A DNA stretch of 64,000 bases from Methanocella_A sp049676595. Its GTDB lineage: Archaea > Halobacteriota > Methanocellia > Methanocellales > Methanocellaceae. Location: NCBI RefSeq assembly GCF_049676595.1, contig NZ_CP187259.1, positions 3,224,001 to 3,288,000 on the forward strand, written 5' to 3'. Positions within the stretch are counted from its first letter, which is position 1. Each line of letters begins with the position of its first letter. The notes under the pieces were generated by a model. It saw only the letters and a program-made list of their open reading frames with translations. It had not been told where the DNA came from and did not search any database. Positions 8,079 through 16,128 of the stretch are shown here, one piece after another. The position numbers and the translations under genes were made by a program.

Positions 8079-9053
8079 ATGAGATCTAAGCGACTATTAC
8101 CACTCATCGCCATTGCCATCATCCTTGTGGTGGCCCTGGCATCGGGCTGCACCAGCATGAACGGTGGCACCGGGATCTCCGGGGACAGATCCGGCGAATA
8201 CCAGACTGCTCCCCAGGTCGCCCCGGCGTACTCCGACTCCTACAACGGCAAGGCTGCCGACAGCACCAGCAGCTACAATTACGGTGCTCCGGTACCGACC
8301 GCAACGTCGAGCACTTCTTCTGATCTGGGCAACCGCAAAGTGATCATGACGGCCTCCATCCAGATCGAGACGAACAAGTTCAACGAGTCGGTCGACAAAG
8401 TCAGGTTCCTCGCAACCAGCGCAGGCGGGTACGTGCAGTCGTCCAGCATGAACATGTACGACCAGAACCGGCGGACCAGCACCATCACCATCAAAGTACC
8501 CCAGACTGCCTACGAGCAGACGCTCTCCGAGATCCGCAAGCTTGGCACTGTCAAATCCGACAGCTCCTCCGGCTCTGACGTAACCTTGCAGTACGTCGAC
8601 CTGGAGTCGAGGCTGAAGAACCTGAAAGCAGAAGAGTCCAGGCTGATCGCCATCATGGACAGGGCTAACAATGTCACCGAAATTCTGGCAGTGGAAAGAG
8701 AGCTGTCCCGGGTGCAGGGAGAGATCGAGTCTTACCAGGCCCGGCTGAACGTCCTGAACAGCCAGATCGACTTCGCCACGATCACCGTGTACATCACAGA
8801 GCCGCAGCCCGTAGTATCCTACGACTGGGGCATCGGGGACGCCATCACGGAAGCGGTCCACGCCTTCGTGGGCATGATCGCTGGCCTGATTGTACTGACC
8901 GGCTACCTCATACCGCTGGTGCTGTACCTGGCTCTCGGCCTGGCAGTCATCTACCTGCTGATCCGCGGCGCCCTGTGGCTCTACAGGAGATCGCAGCGGA
9001 GGAAAGCCGCGGCTGCGCCGAAGGAGAAGGAAGAGCGGGAAGAGAAGAAGTAA
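8079..9053 (+). CDS. DUF4349 membrane lipoprotein
   Basis: The product (324 residues) starts with a lipoprotein signal ending in LASGC at about residue 24, followed by a Ser/Thr/Tyr-rich linker. The DUF4349 domain (about 85-250) includes RKVIMTASIQIE, TITIKVPQTAYEQTL and a long coiled coil (LKNLKAEESRL through VERELSRVQGEIESYQARL). A transmembrane pair follows (about 265-310), then a basic cytosolic tail rich in K, R and E. Such proteins sit on the outer face of the membrane; no function is established. A TATA-like TTTTTAAATAA about 30 bp before the ATG suggests a leaderless transcript. Confidence 0.8.
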   Translation: MRSKRLLPLIAIAIILVVALASGCTSMNGGTGISGDRSGEYQTAPQVAPAYSDSYNGKAADSTSSYNYGAPVPTATSSTSSDLGNRKVIMTASIQIETNKFNESVDKVRFLATSAGGYVQSSSMNMYDQNRRTSTITIKVPQTAYEQTLSEIRKLGTVKSDSSSGSDVTLQYVDLESRLKNLKAEESRLIAIMDRANNVTEILAVERELSRVQGEIESYQARLNVLNSQIDFATITVYITEPQPVVSYDWGIGDAITEAVHAFVGMIAGLIVLTGYLIPLVLYLALGLAVIYLLIRGALWLYRRSQRRKAAAAPKEKEEREEKK

Positions 9054-9224
9054 TTAAAAGAGCCTGTGGTCACAGTGGTCGGAATGACGCACTGTGATCA
9101 CGCTTTCTTTTCTGACGAATGTCAAACAATCCCGGATCGCCCGGATTTTCGTTTTCTGTTCTACAAGCCTCTCTTGATAAGCCGTAGAAACCTTACGCCG
9201 AAGGCGCTCAGGCACGCCACAGGC

Positions 9225-10364
9225 TCACAGTATCTCCGCACCGTCGTCCATCGGGACCTGGGTGGGCTTGCCATCGTAGGCGTTGATTTCCATGTAGCCC
9301 TTGTGGCTGCGGACGGCCCAGAACGGGACGTACAGCATTTCCATGGCGAACTTGATGTCCGTGGGCTTGGGGCTGAACTTTTTGTGCTCCACGATCGCGG
9401 CTTCGCCCTGAGTACCCTTGAGCCTGACGGTCTTCGTGTACTCGTCGATGATGGCTTTCATGGCCATGGCCCTGGCCTCTTCCTCGGTGAGGGCTGCCTG
9501 CTGGATGTGGTACGGTGCGTCAGGTATCTCTACTCCGTCGATCAGCTTCACGTTCGGCACTGCGTCCACGTTCTTGTTGATCGCGTTGATCATCTTCGAG
9601 CCCTTGCCGGTCATCGGTACGGTCACATCGCGGTACTTACCCATGACATCGACTGAGAAGTCGTACTTCCAGTAGGGAATGAAGTTGAGGGTTACCTCGG
9701 TGTCTTCGGCCCGGCCGATGTTGCCGGAGATCTTGACCGCGTCGGTATCCTTGATCTTGATCGGATAGGACTTGATGGGCAGCTTCAGGGGCTCTTCCTC
9801 GACCTCGGCCTCTTCTGCGACAGCTACGTCTGCGGCAAATGCCGGCTCTTCTTCCGCCTCGATCACTTCCTGCCTGGGCTCCGGCTTCGGCTCAGCTTTG
9901 ACGGCCTTCGCTGCTGCAGTCCTGGCAACTTTCGGTTTCTCCGGGGCGCTGCCGTAGAGCTCCTGAGTCAGCGCTGACACGGAGACTTCATGCTTCTCGA
10001 CGGGGGCTGCGGGCTCCGGGCTGGACGCAAACGGATCCCTGTCGGCCTCGAGGCGCATCAGAACGGCCTTGCCGATCTGCTTCTCGAGCTCCGGGCGGTC
10101 CCAGATCATGACATCCTTTAGCCTTGCAGCCTTTTTCACGTCCTCCGTGAAGAAAGTCATCGAGACGATCAGGCCCTTGCAGTTCTCGGCCTTCACCGCG
10201 TCGGCGAACTGCTTTACGTCGTCCATACCCGGGTTATCCATGATCCGGATAGCCACGTTGTTGTTCGGCTTCTCGGCGACGAGATCGAAGTCCTTTTTAG
10301 CACCCACCGCATAATTGTAAGTGCCAAAAATCTGCTCCAAGACATCTATCAGATTATTTGACAT
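9225..10364 (-). CDS. Hypothetical protein with a restriction-endonuclease-like N-terminal domain
   Basis: The protein has 379 residues. Residues 1-110 read like a Mrr/restriction-like fold: an alternating pattern (FDLVAEKPNNNVAIRIM, FADAVKAENCKGLIVSMTFF, VMIWDRPELEKQI) in which hydrophobic strands are followed by a helix, but a clear PD-(D/E)xK catalytic set is not obvious. An acidic and alanine-rich linker (about 115-195) follows, and then a distinct C-terminal domain (about 200-379) with YWKYDFSVDVMGKY and FWAVRSHKGYMEINAYDG that I do not recognise. It has no signal or membrane segment. AAAGGAG lies seven bases before the ATG. The gene stands alone, divergent from the NrpR-domain gene. Confidence 0.6.
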   Translation of the reverse strand: MSNNLIDVLEQIFGTYNYAVGAKKDFDLVAEKPNNNVAIRIMDNPGMDDVKQFADAVKAENCKGLIVSMTFFTEDVKKAARLKDVMIWDRPELEKQIGKAVLMRLEADRDPFASSPEPAAPVEKHEVSVSALTQELYGSAPEKPKVARTAAAKAVKAEPKPEPRQEVIEAEEEPAFAADVAVAEEAEVEEEPLKLPIKSYPIKIKDTDAVKISGNIGRAEDTEVTLNFIPYWKYDFSVDVMGKYRDVTVPMTGKGSKMINAINKNVDAVPNVKLIDGVEIPDAPYHIQQAALTEEEARAMAMKAIIDEYTKTVRLKGTQGEAAIVEHKKFSPKPTDIKFAMEMLYVPFWAVRSHKGYMEINAYDGKPTQVPMDDGAEIL

Positions 10365-10714
10365 CGTAACTCCTTTTTATGATTTTTTAGGGATACAGCC
10401 AATAACAGGCTTATGTCGCCGGCATGACGCCTTAGACACCCACCATACCTGCTTGTGCTTCCTGGCGTCGTCGCCCCGGTAACTTAATCGGACCAGTTTC
10501 CGGTGACAGGCCAATCGGCTTGACTACGGGGTTATTTTAAACTCAAGATATTTAAGCTTGGCTCTCTTTCGCCTAAAACTGGAGTATGGACGGGTATTAT
10601 GGCAGGGTTTCGGGCCCTGCCGGAGAAGAACAGGCCATATGCCATCCTGCCCGGTTTTCCGCCGGCGAATCCAAAAATAGATAACCAATAGAATCCAAGC
10701 TTTTTGAGATTCCC
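10365..10714. other. 350-bp divergent spacer with one TATA element and one hairpin
   Basis: No gene is visible. An AT-rich element ATATTTAAGC (about 10548-10557) could drive the NrpR-domain gene, leaving a leader of about 130 nt that contains the hairpin GGCAGGG (10601-10607) / CCCTGCC (10615-10621). I looked for the known NrpR operator form GGAA-N6-TTCC and did not find it. Confidence 0.4.
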
Positions 10715-11464
10715 ATGTTAGGTCAAGAAGAAGAGATGATGTTCACCAACGCCCGGATTGAGTCGATCATGTACCAGGTGACCTTCAACCCCAAGACCAG
10801 AGAAGGCGACATCGTAGTCAACGTGTCCCTGGTCGACAAGAAGGACCTGGAAGAAACTCTGGAGATCTTCCGCCAGGTCATGTACAGCGGCCTGTCCGTC
10901 TGCTCATACGTGAAGCTGTTCGACGAGGGGGACGTCTACTCCGGGCTGACGATCCCCGCCGGCAAAACGGGCATCGCCACGGCGTGCAGCATCACCATCG
11001 ACGGCGTGCTGCTGAAGTCCGGCATCCCCGTAAGGCCCATCTTCGGAGGCATCGTGCAGGTGAAGGACAGGGTCCCGGTCAGGTTCACGGACAGCATCAG
11101 GTACGAATGCACGACCATCGACCCGCTCGAAGTCCTGATGTCCCAGGACCTCACCTCGGTCAGGGAAATGACCAAGACGGGATCTGGCAAAATCCTCGCC
11201 AACCTCAGGGAAGTCCCGATGGCTGCCAAGGACGAGATCGATCGCGTCATCAACCGCCTGCTGACGGCCGGCTTCTACGGCATCCTCGAAGTCGGCGAGC
11301 CGAACTCACCCGTGCTGGGCGCAGAAGTCAGCAGAGATCACATGGGCATCATCATCACCGGCGGCACCAACCCGATGTGCGCCGCCCAGGAAGCGGGCAT
11401 ACCCATCATCACCAAGGCCATCAAAGGCGTGTTGGACTTCCATGAGATGAAAAAGTTAGTCTGA
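10715..11464 (+). CDS. Stand-alone NrpR regulatory (DUF128) domain protein
   Basis: The 249-residue product corresponds to one complete DUF128/NrpR effector domain. Diagnostic stretches include GVLLKSGIPVRPIFGGIVQV, RYECTTIDPLEVL, TGSGKILANLREVP and GIIITGGTNPMCAAQEAGIP. In methanogens NrpR represses nitrogen-fixation and ammonium-assimilation genes and responds to 2-oxoglutarate through this domain. The usual N-terminal winged helix is missing here, as in the two-protein NrpRI/NrpRII arrangement where one subunit lacks DNA binding. It may act as co-repressor or effector sensor with a partner encoded elsewhere. The ATG at 10715 has no clear ribosome-binding site; ATGs at 10736 and 10739 are alternatives. 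Confidence 0.82.
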   Translation: MLGQEEEMMFTNARIESIMYQVTFNPKTREGDIVVNVSLVDKKDLEETLEIFRQVMYSGLSVCSYVKLFDEGDVYSGLTIPAGKTGIATACSITIDGVLLKSGIPVRPIFGGIVQVKDRVPVRFTDSIRYECTTIDPLEVLMSQDLTSVREMTKTGSGKILANLREVPMAAKDEIDRVINRLLTAGFYGILEVGEPNSPVLGAEVSRDHMGIIITGGTNPMCAAQEAGIPIITKAIKGVLDFHEMKKLV

Positions 11465-11657
11465 GCGACCTGATCTGAAGAGAGGAGCCGGGGGCATAAT
11501 AGAGGCAGGTTATGCCCAGAGTAAGGACATTGCCACCCGGGCCCAATCACTGTGAGGCGTCACAGATTTCATCTTTTTAACAGAAAATCGGCAGACATCG
11601 CCCTTTAAAAAGCTTTATATCCTAAAACAAGTTTTGTATCTGAAAGAGGGTAGCGAA

Positions 11658-12812
11658 GTGGCAAAGAGCAAGTTTCTTCAAAAGCCGACTGTGCCGGTCA
11701 AGGTCACAGATAAGACTGTTGCAGATCTGACTGACGCTATGGCCATGACAGGCTTCCAGGGCAGGAAGCTGGGCGAGTCCGTCAACACCTGGGCCGACAT
11801 GCTCAAGCAGAACAACCTGACGATCATGATGGGATACACCGGAGCTATGTCCCCAGCGGGCATGCGCAAGATCATCTCCTTCATGATCCAGAACCGCATG
11901 ATCGACTGTTTGGTATCTACGGGCGCCAACATGTTCCACGACATCTTCGAGTCCGTCGGCGGGCACCACTACGTCGGCAGCCACGTAGCCAACGACGAGG
12001 CGCTCTTCAAGGACGGTGTGGACAGGATCTACGACGTCTTTGCCGTAGAGCAGGAGTTCAGAGGCGCGGACGAGATGGTCATGGAGTTCGCAAAGAAGCA
12101 CCTGGAAGCCGGCAAGTCCTACTCCTCGAGAGAGTTCCTGTACCTCCTGGGCAAGTACATCACCGAGAGGGGCTGTGACCCGGACGGCATTGTCGCCAGC
12201 GCCTACAGGTACAACGTGCCCATCTTTGTGCCCGCGCTCTGCGACAGTTCCATCGGCATCGCGCTCATGGTCGCCAGGCGTGACGGCCACGTGATCAACA
12301 TCGACCAGATGAAGGACGTCGACGAGATCACCGAGATCGTAGAGAACACCAAGAAGACCGGCGTCATCTACATCGGCGGAGGCGTGCCCAAGAACTTCAT
12401 CCAGCAGACCGAAGTCATCATGTCTATGCTCGAGCTGCCCATCGAAGGCCACAGCTACGCCATCCAGTACACCGCAGATGCCCCCCACTGGGGCGGCCTG
12501 TCCGGCTGCACCTTTGAAGAAGCGGTCAGCTGGGGTAAGATTGCGGCAGTTGCACCCAAGGTGCAGGTCTTCGTAGACGCGACCATCGCCTTACCCGTCG
12601 TCTCCCACGCCCTGAGAGAGAAGACCAAGGACTACATCGGGAAGAGAAAGGCTCCGCAGTACGACTGGTCGGGCAAGAAGCTGAAGGTCAAGTTCGAGCC
12701 GACTAAGGCTCCGGCCGTAAAGGCTCCGGCAGCGAAGAAGGCGCCCGCCAAGAAAGCGGCGCCCGCCAAAGCCGTCGCAAAGAAGACCGCGGCTAAGAAA
12801 TCTAAAAAATAA
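11658..12812 (+). CDS. dys: Deoxyhypusine synthase with an H1-like Lys/Ala/Pro tail
   Basis: This 384-residue enzyme transfers the aminobutyl group of spermidine to one lysine of translation factor aIF5A. The NAD-binding and active-site blocks are present: MMGYTGAMSPAGMR, STGANMFHD, YIGGGVPKNFI and EEAVSWGKI, whose lysine (residue 294) corresponds to the covalent-intermediate lysine of characterised enzymes. The catalytic domain ends near residue 345 and is followed by about 33 residues of KAPAAKKAPAKKAAP-type repeats, not part of the family core. A TATA box (TTTATATC near 11613) predicts initiation near 11638, so the TTG at 11634 is unlikely; GTG 11658 has GAGGGT six bases upstream. The dCMP deaminase gene follows after 14 bp. 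Confidence 0.9.
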   Translation: MAKSKFLQKPTVPVKVTDKTVADLTDAMAMTGFQGRKLGESVNTWADMLKQNNLTIMMGYTGAMSPAGMRKIISFMIQNRMIDCLVSTGANMFHDIFESVGGHHYVGSHVANDEALFKDGVDRIYDVFAVEQEFRGADEMVMEFAKKHLEAGKSYSSREFLYLLGKYITERGCDPDGIVASAYRYNVPIFVPALCDSSIGIALMVARRDGHVINIDQMKDVDEITEIVENTKKTGVIYIGGGVPKNFIQQTEVIMSMLELPIEGHSYAIQYTADAPHWGGLSGCTFEEAVSWGKIAAVAPKVQVFVDATIALPVVSHALREKTKDYIGKRKAPQYDWSGKKLKVKFEPTKAPAVKAPAAKKAPAKKAAPAKAVAKKTAAKKSKK

Positions 12813-12826
12813 GTGAGTGACCCCGT

Positions 12827-13330
12827 ATGAGCCGGCCATCCAAAGACGAATATTTCATGGAGATCGCCCAGGTAGTCTCTAAAAGGTCTACCTGCCTTCG
12901 CTTACATGTAGGCGCAGTCATCGTGAAAAACGGCCAGATCATCTCTACGGGGTACAATGGCGCCCCTCACGGCTTCGAGCACTGCCTGGACATAGGCTGC
13001 ATCAGGGAAAACCAGAACATCGCCCACGGCACCCGGCACGAGCTGTGCCGGGCGGTGCACGCCGAACAGAACGCCATCATCCAGGCGGCCATCCACGGTG
13101 TTTCCATAGAAGGCGCAACTGTATACTGCACCCATCAGCCGTGCATCCTCTGTACCAAGATGCTCATCAACGGTAAAATCAAGAGAGTCGTCTTCCTGAA
13201 CGAGTACCCGGACAAGTCCTCGCTCGATTTCCTGAAACACGCCGGTGTCGAGGTCGTCCGCATGCCCGGCGGCAAGGATGAGCTGCAGCCGGAGCAGGTC
13301 CCCTTAGAGCAAAAGCAGTCCAGCGTCTGA
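12827..13330 (+). CDS. dCMP/cytidine deaminase family protein (ComEB-like)
   Basis: The 167-residue zinc hydrolase has the deaminase signature VHAEQNAIIQA (zinc histidine and proton-shuttling glutamate) and the zinc ligands PCILC. The insert between the first strands (ICTGYNGAPHGFEHC-like segment, here STGYNGAPHGFEHC, and DIGCIRENQNI) is typical of dCMP deaminases, which produce dUMP for thymidylate synthesis. It follows the deoxyhypusine synthase gene by 14 bp with no promoter between, so it is probably cotranscribed. The C-terminal 20 residues are a glutamine-rich extension. It is cytosolic. Confidence 0.88.
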   Translation: MSRPSKDEYFMEIAQVVSKRSTCLRLHVGAVIVKNGQIISTGYNGAPHGFEHCLDIGCIRENQNIAHGTRHELCRAVHAEQNAIIQAAIHGVSIEGATVYCTHQPCILCTKMLINGKIKRVVFLNEYPDKSSLDFLKHAGVEVVRMPGGKDELQPEQVPLEQKQSSV

Positions 13331-13336
13331 AGTAGC

Positions 13337-13364
13337 CGGATTAGATCAGCGGTAGAGCAATCCG
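13337..13364. terminator. Hairpin with tRNA D-arm-like loop between convergent genes
   Basis: CGGATT (13337-13342) pairs with AATCCG (13359-13364) across a 16-base loop, followed by CTAAAAATTTTTA. It sits between convergent genes and could end transcription of both. The loop GATCAGCGGTAGAGC looks like the D arm of a tRNA, but no anticodon, T arm or acceptor end follows. Confidence 0.45.
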
Positions 13365-13374
13365 CTAAAAATTT

Positions 13375-13929
13375 TTAATATTCCTTCTGCTGCGGCGGCA
13401 TCGTTTCCGGCGGCTTTGTCAGCAGCTCGTACAGCTTTTTACCCCAGTCTACCGCATCGTCCCGGTTGGTGAAGTTGACCTCTTTCATCCGGAAGCCTTT
13501 CAGGAAGTACCTGATGCGCAGCGAGATCCGGTCCAGCTCGGTCATCTCCTTCAGGTCGACCTTCCCCAGAAACGCCCGGGAAGCGATGACAGTACCTTTC
13601 GTGTGATCAAACAGCCGCTTCAGTTCCTTTTGCCCGGCATAGCGCTTGGCCCGCTCGGGCGTCATGTCGTACGGCACGCTCACAGTAAACAGAGCCAGTT
13701 TGCGGTTCAGGAGCACGTCCCGGTACTTGTCCAGAAAGTCGACGATCCTCGGCGAGGGCATATCGTTGTAGATGGGAGTTCCGACGACGACCAGATCGTA
13801 GTCAAGGCCCTCCACGTCATCCACGTGCCGGATGTCCGCGTCGTTAATCCCTTCCGCTATCCAGTTAGCGATCTGCTCTGTAGCACCATACTTAGTATCG
13901 TACACAACAAGCGCTCTCTTGCCAGCCAT
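13375..13929 (-). CDS. Flavodoxin-domain protein
   Basis: This 184-residue protein begins with the flavodoxin FMN-phosphate loop YDTKYGATEQIA, followed by LVVVGTPIYNDMPSPRIVDF and the conserved core strands of the fold. The size and the segments around LALFTVSVPYD resemble HemG-type menaquinone-dependent protoporphyrinogen oxidases and the flavodoxin family near them, but a redox role in anaerobic electron transfer is as likely. Its C-terminus ends with a Pro/Gln-rich tail. The gene is monocistronic, converging on the dCMP deaminase gene. Confidence 0.8.
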   Translation of the reverse strand: MAGKRALVVYDTKYGATEQIANWIAEGINDADIRHVDDVEGLDYDLVVVGTPIYNDMPSPRIVDFLDKYRDVLLNRKLALFTVSVPYDMTPERAKRYAGQKELKRLFDHTKGTVIASRAFLGKVDLKEMTELDRISLRIRYFLKGFRMKEVNFTNRDDAVDWGKKLYELLTKPPETMPPQQKEY

Positions 13930-14104
13930 GGCTACTCCCTCGCATCAGTCCAATAACTATCGGACCGGCGGAATGATGTATTATCTCGCCATTTTGGGCG
14001 GTGCAAGGATTACAGACCGCCAGGACTAGAAAAGCTTTATATTCCATAATATGCAAATAACTAATTTGCATAAATTTGTATATTAGCTATTGAGGTCCAT
14101 ATAC

Positions 14105-14578
14105 ATGCCAATAACATCGATACTAAAAGATGACTCTGGCGTTGAAAACGCCGTCTACGGCATCCTGATGATCGCCATCGTAGTCATGGTAGCGCTACTG
14201 ATAGGCTCGCTCGTTCTGTCCCAGGGCGGACAGGTACAGGTACTGGCCAGCTCACCCAAAGCCAGCCTTACCGGAGTCATGTCCGGCGGCACAGCCCCTT
14301 CCATGCTGATCAACCACGAGTCGGGCGACCCCCTCCAGGTCAGCCAGATCCTGCTGAACGTCTACGACGACGATGGCGTGCTGATCGGATCCACCCAGGT
14401 ATCCTCCGTCTCGCCGGCGGTCACCCCGGCGCAGCTAAGCCCCGGCATGCAGACTTCGGCGATACCGCTGTCCCTGAACCCCGGCGGGACGATCGATACC
14501 GGCTCGAGATACACGGTCAAAGTGGTCAGCAGCCAGTCCAAACAACAGATAGGCAGCATCGTGCTCGTGGCACGGTAA
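14105..14578 (+). CDS. Archaeal type IV pilin (class III signal peptide)
   Basis: The 157-residue protein has the archaeal pilin layout: a short leader MPITSILKDDSG, then one hydrophobic helix (YGILMIAIVVMVALLIGSLV) and an external beta-rich domain. The acidic pair and glycine before the helix are the expected recognition region for a prepilin peptidase. A TATA box (CTTTATAT at 14035-14042) and GAGGT eight bases before ATG 14105 support this start over TTG 14090. It overlaps the next gene by one base. It would be inserted in the membrane and assembled into a surface filament. Confidence 0.8.
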   Translation: MPITSILKDDSGVENAVYGILMIAIVVMVALLIGSLVLSQGGQVQVLASSPKASLTGVMSGGTAPSMLINHESGDPLQVSQILLNVYDDDGVLIGSTQVSSVSPAVTPAQLSPGMQTSAIPLSLNPGGTIDTGSRYTVKVVSSQSKQQIGSIVLVAR

Positions 14579-15210
14579 TGGCGATGGATGAAGCACGTTC
14601 GACAAGGATAGCGAACGATGAGGGCATATCCGACGCGTTCTTCACCGTGATGTCCATCGGCATCGTGGTGGTGGCAGGCATCCTGATCGCCAGCATAGTA
14701 ATTACCTATGCAGGCAGCCAGGGCAAAGCTGCATCAGACCGGCTGGAGGGACTGCAGGAGCCTGGCATGGAGCGGGGAGTCAGCGCGCTCTACTACACGA
14801 TCGACCCATCTACATCAGACCTGTCATCGGCCGATCCTAACAAGATACCGCCTGACAGCTACGTATCACGCCGAACTGATTCTACGATTTCGACAGACAG
14901 GTCAAGCCTACCCGGGGAAGCGCCGGCTACAAACGGAATGGTCATCTGGACTGGATACGTCATAATACCCTCAGAAGGAGACTATACCTTCACCCTCGAC
15001 AGCGCCGGCGGCTCATGGCTGTGGATCGACGGCAGGCTGATAGCGGATAACCACGGCAACCACCCCAGATCATCGGTGAGCAGCACCCCCGTGCACCTTT
15101 CAGCAGGGCAACACAGAATCAAGGCGAGGTACTACTATACTAACGAGCCCTTCTGCAGAGTCACCTGCAGCCAGGATGGCAGAATTGTGGAACTCCGGTA
15201 CTGCCACTAA
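14578..15210 (+). CDS. Pilin-like protein carrying a PA14-like domain
   Basis: The 210-residue product has a pilin-type N-terminus (ANDEGISDAFFTV leading into a 24-residue hydrophobic helix) and, from about residue 120, a PA14-like beta-barrel: GYVIIPSEGDYTFTLDSAGG, SWLWIDGRLI and LSAGQHRIKARYYY follow the family pattern closely. PA14 domains commonly bind carbohydrate, so this is a plausible minor pilin or tip adhesin. Four cysteines at the C-terminal end could form disulfides. It starts at an ATG overlapping the stop of the preceding pilin gene (TAATG), so the two form an operon. ATG 14584 is an alternative start. Confidence 0.75.
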   Translation: MAMDEARSTRIANDEGISDAFFTVMSIGIVVVAGILIASIVITYAGSQGKAASDRLEGLQEPGMERGVSALYYTIDPSTSDLSSADPNKIPPDSYVSRRTDSTISTDRSSLPGEAPATNGMVIWTGYVIIPSEGDYTFTLDSAGGSWLWIDGRLIADNHGNHPRSSVSSTPVHLSAGQHRIKARYYYTNEPFCRVTCSQDGRIVELRYCH

Positions 15211-15232
15211 TTACCTTCAACGGGCTTCCGAT

Positions 15233-15244
15233 GCATTTAAATGC
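15233..15244. promoter_or_regulatory. Perfect palindrome over the promoter of the winged-helix gene
   Basis: GCATTTAAATGC is a perfect 12-bp palindrome that also contains the likely TATA element (TTTAAA) about 40 bp upstream of the regulator start. A dimeric winged-helix protein binding here would block TFB/TBP, which suggests autoregulation. Confidence 0.4.
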
Positions 15245-15279
15245 TTTTAGCTGATGATATGATCAGAACTGGTGTTCAT

Positions 15280-15660
15280 ATGAGCAATGTCCCACCGTCA
15301 CCCCTGGCAGAGATATTCGGCAGCAATTCCTCGGCAGAGCTGATCGTATTTCTTGTGTACAACCACGGGAGCGATTTCACCCTCAAGGACATGGCGGACA
15401 GGACTAAGATCACCAAAGCTAAAATTTCGAAGATGAAAGAAGGCCTGCTGAAGTACAGCGTGATCCAGGAAACCCGCAAGGTCGGCAAGAACAGCTACTA
15501 CAAGTTCGACCGCAACAGCAAGTTCGGCAAACTCCTGTACGACTTCGTCTTCGCGGCCGGAGCCCCCGAGCGGGCAGCAGCCCAGGCGGCCGCATCTGCC
15601 ACCCCCCTGCCCAGAAACAAGGGCAAAGACGACGGCATGGGCAAGATCATCATCGCTTAA
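15280..15660 (+). CDS. Winged helix-turn-helix transcription regulator
   Basis: The 126-residue protein has a winged helix over residues about 8-80: LAEIFGSNSSAELIVFLVYN, the helix-turn-helix FTLKDMADRTKITKAKISKM with LLKYSVIQETRKV, and the wing GKNSYYKFDRNS. The remainder is an Ala/Pro-rich linker and a short basic end, with no effector domain. In-frame ATGs exist at 15241 and 15259, but GGTG five bases before ATG 15280 favours this start. It follows the pilin pair and has its own promoter containing a palindrome; it may control itself and perhaps the pilins. Confidence 0.72.
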   Translation: MSNVPPSPLAEIFGSNSSAELIVFLVYNHGSDFTLKDMADRTKITKAKISKMKEGLLKYSVIQETRKVGKNSYYKFDRNSKFGKLLYDFVFAAGAPERAAAQAAASATPLPRNKGKDDGMGKIIIA

Positions 15661-15698
15661 CTTTTTTGAGTTTTTAGTCTTACGTAGCAACAATACCA

Positions 15699-16016
15699 AC
15701 GCTGCGCTGTGCTGGCTTCGGATTACCATGGTATCACATACCATGTTGTCCCTGTGCTCGTGAACGATGACGAACGCTGCGCTGTGACCGACTGGAAGCA
15801 GTCCCTTGTATACAGGATCACAGATTGTTACAGATTGCGCAGATTTCACAGATTCTAATGGATGATAAAAATTGAATGATTCGCTGTATTCATCTTATCT
15901 AATATAGTCGTCTGTGTAATCCGTGCAATCCGTTGTAATCTGTGATCTGGCACAGCGCAGCGTTCCTGTTGCTGTCTCACGCCACATGAGCAATCAGAAA
16001 TGCACAGCGCAGCGTT
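15699..16016. repeat. R1 palindromic dispersed repeat, composite copy
   Basis: The core AACGCTGCGCTGTG occurs directly at 15699-15712 and 15773-15786 and inverted at 15951-15964 and 16003-16016. Inside, ATCACAGATTGTTACAGATT mirrors GTAATCTGTGAT, so the central 190 bp can fold as one long hairpin. The locus is largely the reverse complement of the copy at 27463-27785, including the flanking CTCACGCCACATGAGCAATC segment. No gene lies in the 15661-16128 spacer. Confidence 0.85.
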
Positions 16017-16128
16017 CGTTTTCCTTCCGGGCCCATAGCATTGAAGTCTCAAACCAGGAATTAGCCAGTAGATAGAAAATATATATCCCCCCATACCCAT
16101 CATCTATAAGCTATAAACTGGTGTCAGC

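Noticed and set aside
10365..10714. NrpR operator upstream of the NrpR-domain gene
   Set aside because: The spacer contains no GGAA-N6-TTCC palindrome.
13331..13375. Complete tRNA gene
   Set aside because: Only a D-arm-like stretch is present; the anticodon and T arms and acceptor pairing are missing.
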